Positions 1 to 6,809 of a DNA stretch of 9,295 nucleotides are shown here, one piece after another. A program made the translations under genes and the position numbers. The stretch's first letter is position 1; each line of letters begins with the position of its first letter. The notes under the pieces were generated by a model that was not told where the DNA came from, searched no databases, and saw only the letters and a program-made list of their open reading frames with translations. Source of the DNA: Rhizobiaceae bacterium UBA1291 (lineage in GTDB: Bacteria > Pseudomonadota > Alphaproteobacteria > Rhizobiales > Rhizobiaceae); NCBI GenBank assembly GCA_002307905.1, contig DBUL01000224.1, positions 46,055-55,349 on the forward strand. The letters are read 5' to 3'.

Positions 1-578
1 GTCTGTAGGAATGCCTGTTCGGCCTGCAGGCGAGCCTGCAAATCTGCGATCTCCTTGGCGTCGCCTGCGGTAGAGATTTTCTCGCGTAATTGATCGATTC
101 CGTCGATGCGCTTGGTGGCAGCATCGTAGATCTGCTGACCGAGGCTCATCTGACCCGCATTCTGGCTCTGAATACGCGACAATTCCTTGGCGTAGAAATC
201 GTCGGCACTGGTGCGGTAGGTCGAGTTACTGTCCAGAAATTTCGAGGCGGAATCTCCAAATACGCCGGTGCCATTGCCTTTGAGCAAGCCCTCGATCGCG
301 GCGAAATCGGACGGAAGCGCCTTGCGGATCGCCGGATCGTTGAGGACGCTGGCAACATCCGCCATGTCGGTCAGCTTGTTGAGTGAGCCATAAAGCTGCT
401 GCGCCTGCTCAATCTGCTGATTAAGCGCATCAAGTTGCGACTTGAGCTGCGCGATGCTTTCGATCTGCTTGGCGATAGCTGACTGATCGATGACCGCAAC
501 CCCCTGCCCCGCCGCACCTTCGGCGGAAAGAATAAGTGCCATGGCGAGCACCGCGCCAGGAAATCGATAGGAAGCCAT
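1..578 (-). CDS. virB5: VirB5-like type IV secretion minor pilus protein (3' end outside window)
   Basis: VirB5-family proteins are exported to the periplasm and sit at the tip of the T-pilus, where they help target-cell contact. The ATG overlaps the virB4 stop by one base (TGATG) and follows AGGAG at a 9-base distance. The visible 192 codons begin with a signal peptide: a short basic start, a hydrophobic stretch AVLAMALILSA, and a likely cleavage near residue 24 (GAAG before QG). Residues about 30-65 are rich in Gln, Leu and Ile with heptad-like spacing, suggesting a coiled coil, and a second helical Gln/Ala/Leu-rich stretch runs to the window edge. The family call comes from position directly after virB4, the signal peptide and the helical Gln-rich make-up; there is no single diagnostic motif. 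The gene continues past base 1, so its C-terminus and length cannot be judged. Confidence 0.85.
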   Translation of the reverse strand, partial: MASYRFPGAVLAMALILSAEGAAGQGVAVIDQSAIAKQIESIAQLKSQLDALNQQIEQAQQLYGSLNKLTDMADVASVLNDPAIRKALPSDFAAIEGLLKGNGTGVFGDSASKFLDSNSTYRTSADDFYAKELSRIQSQNAGQMSLGQQIYDAATKRIDGIDQLREKISTAGDAKEIADLQARLQAEQAFLQ

Positions 579-2959
579 CAGCTTGCACTCCTTCGCTGTT
601 GGAAAACGGGAAGCCAATCCTTGACGTCATCCCCAACCTCCGCGCGGATCACGTCGAGAAGTTCGACATTGGCGGTCCGACCAGAAAGGATGGCGAGCTC
701 GTCATCGAAGCCGTTGAGGTCGAGCTCGGCAACGACGCTATTGTGTCCCTGCTTCAACACAAACCTCCGGCTCTCGACCGAAAGCTCGCGCGCAATCAAT
801 TCGTATTCGCGCTCGGTGAGCTTGAAGCCGTCGACATAGTCGGCATGGTTGCCGCGCGAGTTGGGCAGGAAGATCTGTGTCGGGCATTGCTCAATGATCG
901 TGTGCGCGATTGGAGAGTTCAGCGCGTCGCGTGGGCTTTGCGTGGCAAACAGCATCAACCCATTTTGTTTGCGGATAGTCTTCAGCTTGTTCTGCGCAAG
1001 ACCGCGGAACCCCTCGTCCTGCAGCGCCTTCCAGAATTCGTCGATGACGATGATGATCCGACGACCATCGATCAGCTGCTCGACGCGATGGAAGAGATAG
1101 GCCATCAGCGGTGTGCGAATTTCCTCGTTGTCGAGGAAATCGGTCATGTCGTAGCCGATGAACTTTCCCGAACCGCCGAAATCGCCAAAACCGATATCCT
1201 CGATGACATTGTCGAAGACCCAGCCGAGTGGCCCTCCCCTCTCCCACCGGCGCAGCCTGGCGGCGATCCCTTCCGGATCCGTATTGTTCAGGAAAGTCCG
1301 GAGTGCGCCGATCGTCCGCCGGTCAGCGGGCAGGTCGGCAAGACCATCGATCGCGCCGGAGATGTCGCGAAGCTCGGTGACCGTCAGTTCCCGAGTCCCT
1401 GAACTCACAAGCTTGCCGACCCAGCGCGCCAGGAACACCTTATTCTCCGGCGTCAGGTCGAGGGCCTTTAGGGGAGCGCAGCCCGTGGGGACGCCATTCT
1501 TCAGCGGCAGGTAGGAACCGCCGGCGGCGCGGACATAGAGTTCCGCGCCCCGATCTTTGTCGAAGAAGACAACATGCGGATCATGTTTTTCGAGCTGCGA
1601 GAGCATGAAGTTCACGATCACGGTCTTGCCGGCTCCCGATGGGCCGCACATGAATGTGTTGCCGAGATCGCCGTAATGGAGGTTGAAGTAATAGGGTGAC
1701 CCCGAGGCCGTCTTGAGCAGAGCAACAGCGGGTCCCCATTCATTGCCGTCCTTCTGTCCGATCGGATAGGAGTGGAATGGTGACAGTGCTGCGAAATTTT
1801 TCGAGCTGATCGCCCCCGATCGCGCCCGGTAGCGGAAATTGCCCGGCAGTTGCGCCCACCAGGCAGCCTCGAGGCCAAGATCCTCTCGTGCCACGACGGC
1901 GCCACCATTGGTCAGGCTAGCGCGGGCCTTTGCGAGATTGTCCGTCAGTTCCTTCACTGTGATTGCGAAGACGGACAGCGTCAGGTGATGCTCGCCGATC
2001 ACGAACCGGTTCGACTCCAGATCGTCCATTGCATCGTCAAGTTCGTCGATCTGCGAAGCCGCCTTGTCGCCGCTGCTCACCAACTGGTTCTGCTTTCGCC
2101 CCATGATGACGCGAGCGTCCGCCTTCGACACAAAGCAGAAGGATTGGGAAAGGATGAGTTCAAAGGGACTGGTCAGGACGCCGTCCAGCATGCCGGTCCT
2201 GGTGCGGGCCGGGTACTCCTTGAAACTCAGCATGCCTGCAAATCGGCTTTCCGCCTCATGCCGAATTTCGATCGTCTCACGACCGATGATGACGCGATCC
2301 GAGTAAATTGCCGAGGCGATGCGGCCTTCGGTCAGCGGCACTCGCTCGCGCCTTCCGCCAACGATCTGGTGCAGCACCTCGCTAGGCTCGGAGAAAAGCA
2401 TGCTGTCCTGGTCATAGAGAGACAGCACACGTGGTTGGAAACGCTTCAAACCAGCGACCACGTCAATGACCTTGTCCTGAAGCTGTTTCAAAGCCTCTTC
2501 ACCGAGCTCCATATCCAGGCGTTTGGCTCGCCGAAGGCGCGATAGCAGCTTTGCCGCCTTGTCGGCCGGATCGCGCCCTGGCGACCAAAGCACGGTCAGA
2601 TAGAGATCGTTGCGGAAAAGGTCCTCGTGGACCATACGCTCGCGGTATTTCTCGTTGAGCGCGGCAGAGAATGGTGTTGCAAATGTTCCATCTGGGTAGT
2701 CGCTGTCTCGACGCCGGACGAGGTGCGTCCAAATCGCAAGCCGCTCATCGGCAATATTCCGATAGAGCGTGTTGAGGTCGCGATAGAGGGCGTTAAGGTC
2801 GAGCACATCAGCGGTCTCGAACGACACGCCTTCGAGCGCGACCATGACCATCAGCGTGCGGGAGTCGAGCGCGATTGTCTTCTCGTCAATGTGGCGCACA
2901 TAGGGAATGAACGCCTCGGGTGCGAGCTCGCGGGATCTGAGGGTGGCGATGCTAGGCAA
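578..2959 (-). CDS. virB4: VirB4 type IV secretion ATPase
   Basis: VirB4 is the large conserved ATPase at the inner-membrane base of type IV secretion systems; it powers pilus biogenesis and substrate transfer and contacts VirB3. The product is 793 residues, the usual size for the family. The N-terminal domain (about 1-400) includes the rhizobial-style opening LRSRELAPEAFIPYVRH. The motor domain has a clear Walker A, GPSGAGKT (439-446), and Walker B, IIIVIDEF (635-642) with D640 and E641. A further conserved ATPase motif FATQSPRDA lies near 671-679. The reading frame stays open upstream, but the family N-terminus and the ribosome site support a TTG start at 2959: GAAAGGG lies 9 bases upstream, and the start sits 8 bases inside the end of virB3. 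No ATG or GTG with a comparable ribosome site was seen. No frameshift or missing catalytic residue was seen. Confidence 0.95.
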   Translation of the reverse strand: MPSIATLRSRELAPEAFIPYVRHIDEKTIALDSRTLMVMVALEGVSFETADVLDLNALYRDLNTLYRNIADERLAIWTHLVRRRDSDYPDGTFATPFSAALNEKYRERMVHEDLFRNDLYLTVLWSPGRDPADKAAKLLSRLRRAKRLDMELGEEALKQLQDKVIDVVAGLKRFQPRVLSLYDQDSMLFSEPSEVLHQIVGGRRERVPLTEGRIASAIYSDRVIIGRETIEIRHEAESRFAGMLSFKEYPARTRTGMLDGVLTSPFELILSQSFCFVSKADARVIMGRKQNQLVSSGDKAASQIDELDDAMDDLESNRFVIGEHHLTLSVFAITVKELTDNLAKARASLTNGGAVVAREDLGLEAAWWAQLPGNFRYRARSGAISSKNFAALSPFHSYPIGQKDGNEWGPAVALLKTASGSPYYFNLHYGDLGNTFMCGPSGAGKTVIVNFMLSQLEKHDPHVVFFDKDRGAELYVRAAGGSYLPLKNGVPTGCAPLKALDLTPENKVFLARWVGKLVSSGTRELTVTELRDISGAIDGLADLPADRRTIGALRTFLNNTDPEGIAARLRRWERGGPLGWVFDNVIEDIGFGDFGGSGKFIGYDMTDFLDNEEIRTPLMAYLFHRVEQLIDGRRIIIVIDEFWKALQDEGFRGLAQNKLKTIRKQNGLMLFATQSPRDALNSPIAHTIIEQCPTQIFLPNSRGNHADYVDGFKLTEREYELIARELSVESRRFVLKQGHNSVVAELDLNGFDDELAILSGRTANVELLDVIRAEVGDDVKDWLPVFQQRRSAS

Positions 2960-3299
2960 ATCCAATATCCCTTTCGTCAAAGCGGCGGGCCAGTCGGAGT
3001 GGCGAGAGTGTTGCACCGCCCCAATAGGCACTGTTGCGCGTCCGGCCGCGTGTCTCGACCCAAGCCAGCAGGATGCGGAACATGTTGTGATCGTGCTTGA
3101 CGAGAGCTCGAAACACGAAATGGAAGACAACGCCAACCAGCGCATAGGCAATCGAACCGGCAACGAGGTAGAAGATCGTCGTGAGCATGACGTTGAAGCC
3201 CATCGCCTCCATCGTCACACCCGCGATCATCGCCGGTCGCGTGCAAGCAATGAACAGCGTGTCCTCTTCGAGCGTCGGTCGGCTGGCCGCCATATCCAT
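2952..3299 (-). CDS. virB3: VirB3 inner-membrane type IV secretion protein
   Basis: VirB3 is a short inner-membrane protein that associates with VirB4 and is needed for pilus assembly. The product is 115 residues. It has the typical pattern: a polar start ending in FIACTRPAMIAGV (16-28), hydrophobic segments within about 21-65, then a conserved cytoplasmic tail with HDHNMFRILLAWVETR (69-84) and a Trp-Gly-Gly before a Ser-Pro. The ATG at 3299 overlaps the virB2 stop by one base (TGATG), but the GGGAG box is only 3 bases upstream of it. The second ATG at 3293 has a better distance of 9 bases and may be the one used, giving 113 residues. The gene lies in the canonical place between virB2 and virB4. 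Confidence 0.93.
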   Translation of the reverse strand: MDMAASRPTLEEDTLFIACTRPAMIAGVTMEAMGFNVMLTTIFYLVAGSIAYALVGVVFHFVFRALVKHDHNMFRILLAWVETRGRTRNSAYWGGATLSPLRLARRFDERDIGFA

Positions 3300-3598
3300 C
3301 AGCTCCCGACGATGGTGCCGACGAGCTCTGAGGCGCCCGCGATTACACCGATGCCGATGATCCAGTAACCGGCCCGCCTCAGATCCATGTAGCCAAACAT
3401 CCACGCGATCGCGATGACGATCACCGCAATCGTGGCCAATAGCCGGAAAATATTGCCGGTGAGAAGATCGACGATGTTCTGCAGGATTGTCTCGATGCCA
3501 GCGGCCTGCGCGAAGGCGGGCTCGGCCAATGTCGCAACGATGGCCATTGCCATCACGGTCGAGGTGGCAACCGGGCGGAAACGGGAACTGAAAGTCAT
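3299..3598 (-). CDS. virB2: VirB2 major pilin (TrbC/VirB2 family)
   Basis: VirB2 is the pilin that polymerises into the conjugative or T-pilus and lines the secretion channel. The product is 99 residues. A signal peptide with a basic start and a hydrophobic core (residues about 11-25) ends in AEPAFA before QAAG, giving likely signal-peptidase cleavage after A30. The mature protein would be about 69 residues, with two hydrophobic helices at about 52-70 and 78-95 separated by a short polar loop with MDLRRAG; this is the standard pilin hairpin. The ATG overlaps the virB1 stop by four bases (ATGA), with GGAG 8 bases upstream. In Agrobacterium the pilin is cyclised after cleavage; whether that happens here cannot be seen. 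Confidence 0.95.
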   Translation of the reverse strand: MTFSSRFRPVATSTVMAMAIVATLAEPAFAQAAGIETILQNIVDLLTGNIFRLLATIAVIVIAIAWMFGYMDLRRAGYWIIGIGVIAGASELVGTIVGS

Positions 3599-4281
3599 TC
3601 ACTCTGCTCCATTTTACTATTTTGAAACACGATGACAGATGATCGGCGCCGGTTCTGGAAGACGTCCCATACCGGCGCCGCTGAGTCCGCGGCTGTTTCT
3701 TCCGGGGAGTTTTCCGCCACAACCTCGGCAACGGCGTCTGCACTGGGAATTTCGTTTGGGACGTCGTCCTCCCTCCCGTCTCCCGTGTCGCCAATTGTCA
3801 CTCGTGCGATGGTCGGCCCGAGCCGTTTTATTTCGCGGTGAACCTGATCGTCGTAGCTGACCATGGCGCCGACAGATGGATCGTCACGTCCGTAATAGGA
3901 CTGCAGCATGACTTGCTCGGCCCTGGCGGGGTCGGCCCCCACCTTGACCGCGAGGCGATAGTAGCCGTCGAGCAGCGTCGCTGTAGCCCGAAGGTTAAGG
4001 CACGGATCGAAAGCGTCGGATATCGAGAGTTTGAGCCTCGGAAGCTCATCTGCTCCGATGCCGCCGAGGCCCAATTGGATGTCATGGCGTTCGGCCATCA
4101 ATGATGTCGCGATTTCGATTGCCTCAGCCTTCGTTGAAGGTTGCCGCTCGAGGGGGGCGCCACTGTTGATCCGGATGTTGAACGGAGCGAACCGGCTTTC
4201 GAGGCTGACGACGCCCGCAAGCGTTTTGGACGCAATGAAGGGTGCGCAGGTCTGCGCAAGATCGAGGAAGGCTACGGGCAT
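3595..4281 (-). CDS. virB1: VirB1-like lytic transglycosylase
   Basis: VirB1 proteins cut peptidoglycan locally so that the secretion channel can span the cell wall. The 228-residue product starts MPVAFLDLAQTCAPF and has the SLT-domain signature VSLESRFAPFNI, in which E28 is the expected catalytic glutamate. The later motifs AFDPCLNLRAT (90-100) and MLQSYYGRDDPSVGAMVSYD (125-144) also fit the family. The motif that usually reads GLGQIN or GLMQIN is GLGGIG here (71-76), an unusual substitution. The last 70 residues are acidic, probably disordered, and end in two VFQN repeats around a basic RRR. No classical signal peptide is seen from this start, as in some rhizobial relatives I recall. The frame is open upstream to 4383, but that part lies in the preceding gene; the ATG at 4281 comes 2 bases after that gene's stop, with AAAGGG 13 bases upstream, rather far. 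Confidence 0.9.
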   Translation of the reverse strand: MPVAFLDLAQTCAPFIASKTLAGVVSLESRFAPFNIRINSGAPLERQPSTKAEAIEIATSLMAERHDIQLGLGGIGADELPRLKLSISDAFDPCLNLRATATLLDGYYRLAVKVGADPARAEQVMLQSYYGRDDPSVGAMVSYDDQVHREIKRLGPTIARVTIGDTGDGREDDVPNEIPSADAVAEVVAENSPEETAADSAAPVWDVFQNRRRSSVIVFQNSKMEQSE

Positions 4282-4283
4282 GT

Positions 4284-4823
4284 TCAGAACCACACCCTTT
4301 GCTTGCCGACCCCGTCGATCGTTACATCGATGTATCGAGGTTTCTCGCGCACCAACGGACGGGCCATGGCATAGGCCATGCACTGATAGTGACCGTTTTG
4401 CTTTTGCCAGTGCGGCGACATAACCGAGCCGTCGTTCCCACCGCCGCCGTCTCGATCCCGCCGGCAGAAACTATCGCGCACGGCCTGCGGCGATGTGGAA
4501 ATGCACGTCGCCTCACTTCCACGCGGCCCATAGCCAGCAGACAGACGGTAGCCGGCATTGCAGTAGTATGGTTCGTAGCGTGGGCGGGAGCTTTGAAAGC
4601 CGACACCTGCGCAGACCGGAAACGAATGGCCTCTTGCAAGCCAGCTCCAGAGCTTCTCGATCGGTGGCCTGCATTCGCCATATTGCGTCGCGCCGCCCGG
4701 ATTGGATAAGCAGAGAATAACCTGGCAACCCCACTCGTCGGCACGAGCGCTTCGCTCGGAAATGGTATAGAGTGAGGTGAACCCTAACGCTGCTACGATC
4801 GTTTGAAAGAAAAGGCCTCGCAT
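4284..4823 (-). CDS. Secreted eight-cysteine protein, first gene of the virB operon
   Basis: This 179-residue protein has no function I can name, although the stretch WGCQVILCLSNPGG followed by ECRPPIEKLW is familiar from hypothetical proteins of alphaproteobacterial conjugation regions. It starts with a clear signal peptide (basic MRG, a hydrophobic core, and likely cleavage after SARA at residue 28), so it should act in the periplasm or outside the cell. The mature part has eight cysteines (33, 38, 51, 71, 88, 107, 120, 148), an even number that could form four disulfides, and it is rich in Tyr, Gly and Arg. The ATG follows GGAGG at a 9-base distance, and the stop is 2 bases from virB1, so it is the promoter-proximal gene of the operon. 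A structural or wall-associated role in the secretion apparatus is an inference from position only. Confidence 0.85.
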   Translation of the reverse strand: MRGLFFQTIVAALGFTSLYTISERSARADEWGCQVILCLSNPGGATQYGECRPPIEKLWSWLARGHSFPVCAGVGFQSSRPRYEPYYCNAGYRLSAGYGPRGSEATCISTSPQAVRDSFCRRDRDGGGGNDGSVMSPHWQKQNGHYQCMAYAMARPLVREKPRYIDVTIDGVGKQRVWF

Positions 4824-4884
4824 GCCCCCTACCCTCCGGTTCGTTCAATGTCAGCTAGGACTGAGAAGCGACTCGCTTCAACCC

Positions 4885-4910
4885 GTATACTATACAACTA
4901 ATAGATAGTT
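4885..4910. promoter_or_regulatory. Two adjacent small inverted repeats, putative operator
   Basis: GTATA-C-TATAC (4885-4895) is a perfect 11-base palindrome covering the -10 box of the leftward promoter. Immediately next to it, AACTA-ATAGA-TAGTT (4896-4910) is a perfect 5-base inverted repeat filling the spacer between -10 and -35. A dimeric winged-helix protein bound here would block RNA polymerase. The regulator encoded just to the right is the obvious candidate; this link is inferred. Confidence 0.45.
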
Positions 4911-4917
4911 AAACCAA
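4889..4917 (-). promoter_or_regulatory. Putative promoter of the virB operon
   Basis: On the minus strand TTGGTT (4917-4912) is separated by exactly 17 bases from TATAGT (4894-4889), a good match to a sigma-70-type promoter. Transcription would begin near 4882, about 60 bases before the first operon gene at 4823. The -35 hexamer shares its first base with the A of the regulator's start codon at 4917. Confidence 0.6.
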
Positions 4918-5279
4918 TGGCAAGCAATTTGAGCGACCGATGGCAAAGCCAGGCTTTATCTGTCTTCGCAGTGCGTGAAATTCTGGAAAAGCCGATCGAG
5001 GGCGAATCGGCGCAGTCTCGCATCAAGCAGATCGGGATGATGAATATCCTCTACATGATGCACCAGGCGCATGAAAAGCTAACACTATCGAATATAATAG
5101 AAATCACCGGAATGACGCGCGGCGGCGTCATTGAAACTATGGATCTTCTGGTCGAACGAGGCATCCTGCTTGAGACACTCGGCAAGAACTCGATGGGGCG
5201 CGGCACGGCGCGACAATTCCAGTTTGCACCGGGAGTGTTCGAGAGCCTGCGCGTGGTTGTCGGAGATGGAAAGCGCTGA
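4917..5279 (+). CDS. rctA: Small winged-helix regulator, RctA-like, divergent from the virB operon
   Basis: The 120-residue product has a helix-turn-helix at about residues 54-81 (LTLSNIIEITGMTRGGVIET) followed by a probable wing around GKNSMGRGTARQFQF (89-103), a MarR-like arrangement. RctA of Rhizobium and Sinorhizobium symbiotic plasmids is a small winged-helix repressor of virB and other transfer genes encoded near them. Position and fold suggest this protein plays that role, but the symbol is tentative because it rests on context and memory rather than alignment. The gene is transcribed away from the virB operon, and the inverted repeats in the shared control region are likely targets, possibly with autoregulation. 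No Shine-Dalgarno sequence is seen before the ATG (GTTAAACCA precedes it), so translation may be weak or leaderless. MMNILYMM (41-48) offers later Met codons, but those would remove much of the N-terminal helix region. Confidence 0.8.
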   Translation: MASNLSDRWQSQALSVFAVREILEKPIEGESAQSRIKQIGMMNILYMMHQAHEKLTLSNIIEITGMTRGGVIETMDLLVERGILLETLGKNSMGRGTARQFQFAPGVFESLRVVVGDGKR

Positions 5280-5515
5280 TTTTAGCCAGCAGACAATGTG
5301 CACTATCTGATCGGAGCCCGAGGGTTTGGCAGCGCTATGGCTCCGGTGGCGCGCTGTTGTTAATGCTCAACGTCGGGCGCACTACACCTCAAGCCAGTAT
5401 CACCGGGCGGTGTTTACGGAGACGAGTGGTGCTGGAGTTCGCGATGTCCGCAGAGCCGGCGAGCCGTCATTTCCGCCACCGTAAACTCATCGCTGGCATG
5501 CCCGCGGTCCGCGAC

Positions 5516-6040
5516 CTAACGCTCGAACCGCTCCAGCATGGTCTTCAGTTGGGCGTTCTGCAGCCGAAGCTTGCTAACAAGCTCGCTGCGCAAAAGCTTT
5601 ATGTCGTCATCGAGGCTGATGGCCTGAGCGGTAACGGTGGGAGCGTTCGCAAGCTGCGGTCCTGCGGCTGCTTCCGCTGACTTGTTCCTGGGTCGTCTTG
5701 GCGCAGGGGTCCGTGGGGTTGGTAAGGACGCCTGGATATCGGGCTCTCCCGCAACATTGCTGCCGTGATCGGACACGGCATGAGCAGCAGCATCCGTCGC
5801 CCGTGCCGTCCAGGCTCTCGCCGCAATGTCGGCAGCGTCTACCGCTTTGCCCGACTCCCCCGCGATAATCCCGGCGCGCGCTGGTTCGGGCATGGGAGCC
5901 CCGTCGTCAGAGACCGTTTCGGCAACCTGAAGCCTTGCGGCACCCGATGGGTCGACGACGTCAGGGTTGGGCAAGAGCTGTTGCGCCTCAGGGCGCCGTC
6001 TTGACGTCAAACGGGCAACGAAATTCCATAAGGATGCCAT
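5516..6040 (-). CDS. Rhizobial hypothetical protein with C-terminal coiled-coil motif
   Basis: The 174-residue product opens with MASLWNFVARLTSRRRPE, an opening I recall from conserved hypothetical proteins of rhizobia. Residues about 20-140 are rich in Ala, Pro, Asp and Thr and look disordered, with a basic patch PAPRRPRNK near 112-120. The C-terminus (142-174) is a probable coiled coil, with LRSELVSKLRLQNAQL inside it. This resembles the C-terminus of the SyrB-like gene upstream (LRKQLSEKLRAENADL), so the two may be distant paralogues or partners. The ATG at 6040 has AAGG 10 bases upstream; an ATG two codons earlier (6046) is too close to it. The gene starts 103 bases after the SyrB-like stop on the same strand, so co-transcription is likely. 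Function is unknown; a regulatory role is only a guess from the neighbour. Confidence 0.75.
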   Translation of the reverse strand: MASLWNFVARLTSRRRPEAQQLLPNPDVVDPSGAARLQVAETVSDDGAPMPEPARAGIIAGESGKAVDAADIAARAWTARATDAAAHAVSDHGSNVAGEPDIQASLPTPRTPAPRRPRNKSAEAAAGPQLANAPTVTAQAISLDDDIKLLRSELVSKLRLQNAQLKTMLERFER

Positions 6041-6143
6041 TATCATTGACCTTGTGTTCTACTCGCCTGCACAAAGCGAGCGCGAACCGCGCGGCTGCGG
6101 CCGTGACCTGACGGTCACTGCTGTCCGGGTCTGCCTTTACCCG

Positions 6144-6809
6144 TCAAGCGAGATTGAGCCGCTTTCGCAGATCCGCATTCTCGGCCCGCAGCTTTTCAGA
6201 AAGCTGCTTGCGCAGGCTGCGGTTTTCATCTTCGAGCCGCAGAAGCTCCGCCATGTCGTCGATTGGATCCACCGGGGTGGTGGGTGGTGCAGCGTCCGTC
6301 GTCTTACCCGCGCGGTTAAGAGGCTTGCTTTTAACAGGACCTGCAGCCGGGATCGTCCTGGCTTTGCGGCCGCGTTTCTGCTTGCCGGCTGTCGGAGTGA
6401 CGCTGCCTGGTGCCGCATCCACGACCTGGGACGGGTGCGTGTCCGCGGCGGCCTTTACGGTTCGCGGCTTTCGCTGTTTCACCGGCGCGAGGGGTGCCAC
6501 GATGGGGGCCGGCGTGTTCGTTTCCGTCACGGTTTCGTTTTCGTCGGGCATGTGGATCTCCTCTGTCGCCGATGCATTGTTCTGCTGCGCCAGCACCGGT
6601 GTCAACACCGGCTCTGGCGAACTCTGCCCTTTGGGCGGATTGACATGGAAGGCATCCTCGTACTCACCCGGCAACGAAAAGGCCCCCCCGCCCGCCTGCC
6701 GAGCCACCGACTTCAAATCGATGTCTCCCCAGATCGAATTCGGTTGGCGCTCTGCTTTGCGCCGCCCGGCTTTGTACTCGACGGTAAAGCTGCGGTTGGT
6801 TTTTTTCAC
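6144..6809 (-). CDS. SyrB-like probable transcriptional regulator
   Basis: SyrB proteins of Sinorhizobium are reported as regulators of the symbiotic gene syrA; their mechanism is poorly known. This product has 221 residues. The N-terminal module has NRSFTVEYKAGRRK (5-18) and SIWGDIDLKSVA (25-36). A disordered Ala/Pro/Thr-rich centre carries basic clusters, including KQKRGRKAR (143-151), which resembles an AT-hook. The C-terminal coiled coil (about 187-220) contains LEDENRSLRKQL and EKLRAENADLRKRL, the part I associate with SyrB. The GTG start at 6809 has GAGG 8 bases upstream and fits the family N-terminus. The SyrB-like part alone would begin at Met87, which has its own strong ribosome site, so a shorter 135-residue form is possible. 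DNA binding is inferred from the basic clusters. SyrB itself is, from memory, about 150 residues and lacks the first module. Confidence 0.78.
   Translation of the reverse strand: MKKTNRSFTVEYKAGRRKAERQPNSIWGDIDLKSVARQAGGGAFSLPGEYEDAFHVNPPKGQSSPEPVLTPVLAQQNNASATEEIHMPDENETVTETNTPAPIVAPLAPVKQRKPRTVKAAADTHPSQVVDAAPGSVTPTAGKQKRGRKARTIPAAGPVKSKPLNRAGKTTDAAPPTTPVDPIDDMAELLRLEDENRSLRKQLSEKLRAENADLRKRLNLA
6549..6564 (-). promoter_or_regulatory. Internal ribosome site and ATG within the SyrB-like gene
   Basis: On the minus strand AGAGGAGATCCAC immediately precedes the ATG of codon 87 (first base 6551), placing GGAG 6 bases upstream. This is stronger than the site before the full-length GTG start. Translation from here would give a 135-residue protein starting MPDENETV, matching where I recall free-standing SyrB proteins beginning (MADE-like). 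Confidence 0.5.

Noticed and set aside
536..1402. Plus-strand open frame of 288 residues
   Set aside because: It lies antisense to virB4, whose ATPase motifs are unmistakable; it is a by-product of GC-rich codon use.
1850..2545. Plus-strand open frame of 231 residues
   Set aside because: Antisense to virB4, with no ribosome site and no recognisable motif.
5312..5345. CGGAGCC and GGCTCCG as a possible terminator between the convergent genes
   Set aside because: The loop is 20 bases and no T run follows on either strand.
5374..5385. GTAGTGCGCCCG on the minus strand, similar to the TAAGTGCGCCCT nick core of IncQ/Ti-type oriT
   Set aside because: Key bases differ at both ends, there is no adjacent hairpin like that of a transfer origin, and no relaxase gene is nearby.
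5412..5486. Inverted repeat GTTTACGG and CCGTAAAC, 59 bases apart
   Set aside because: Only 8 bases, no extension of the stem, and no promoter or gene feature linked to it.
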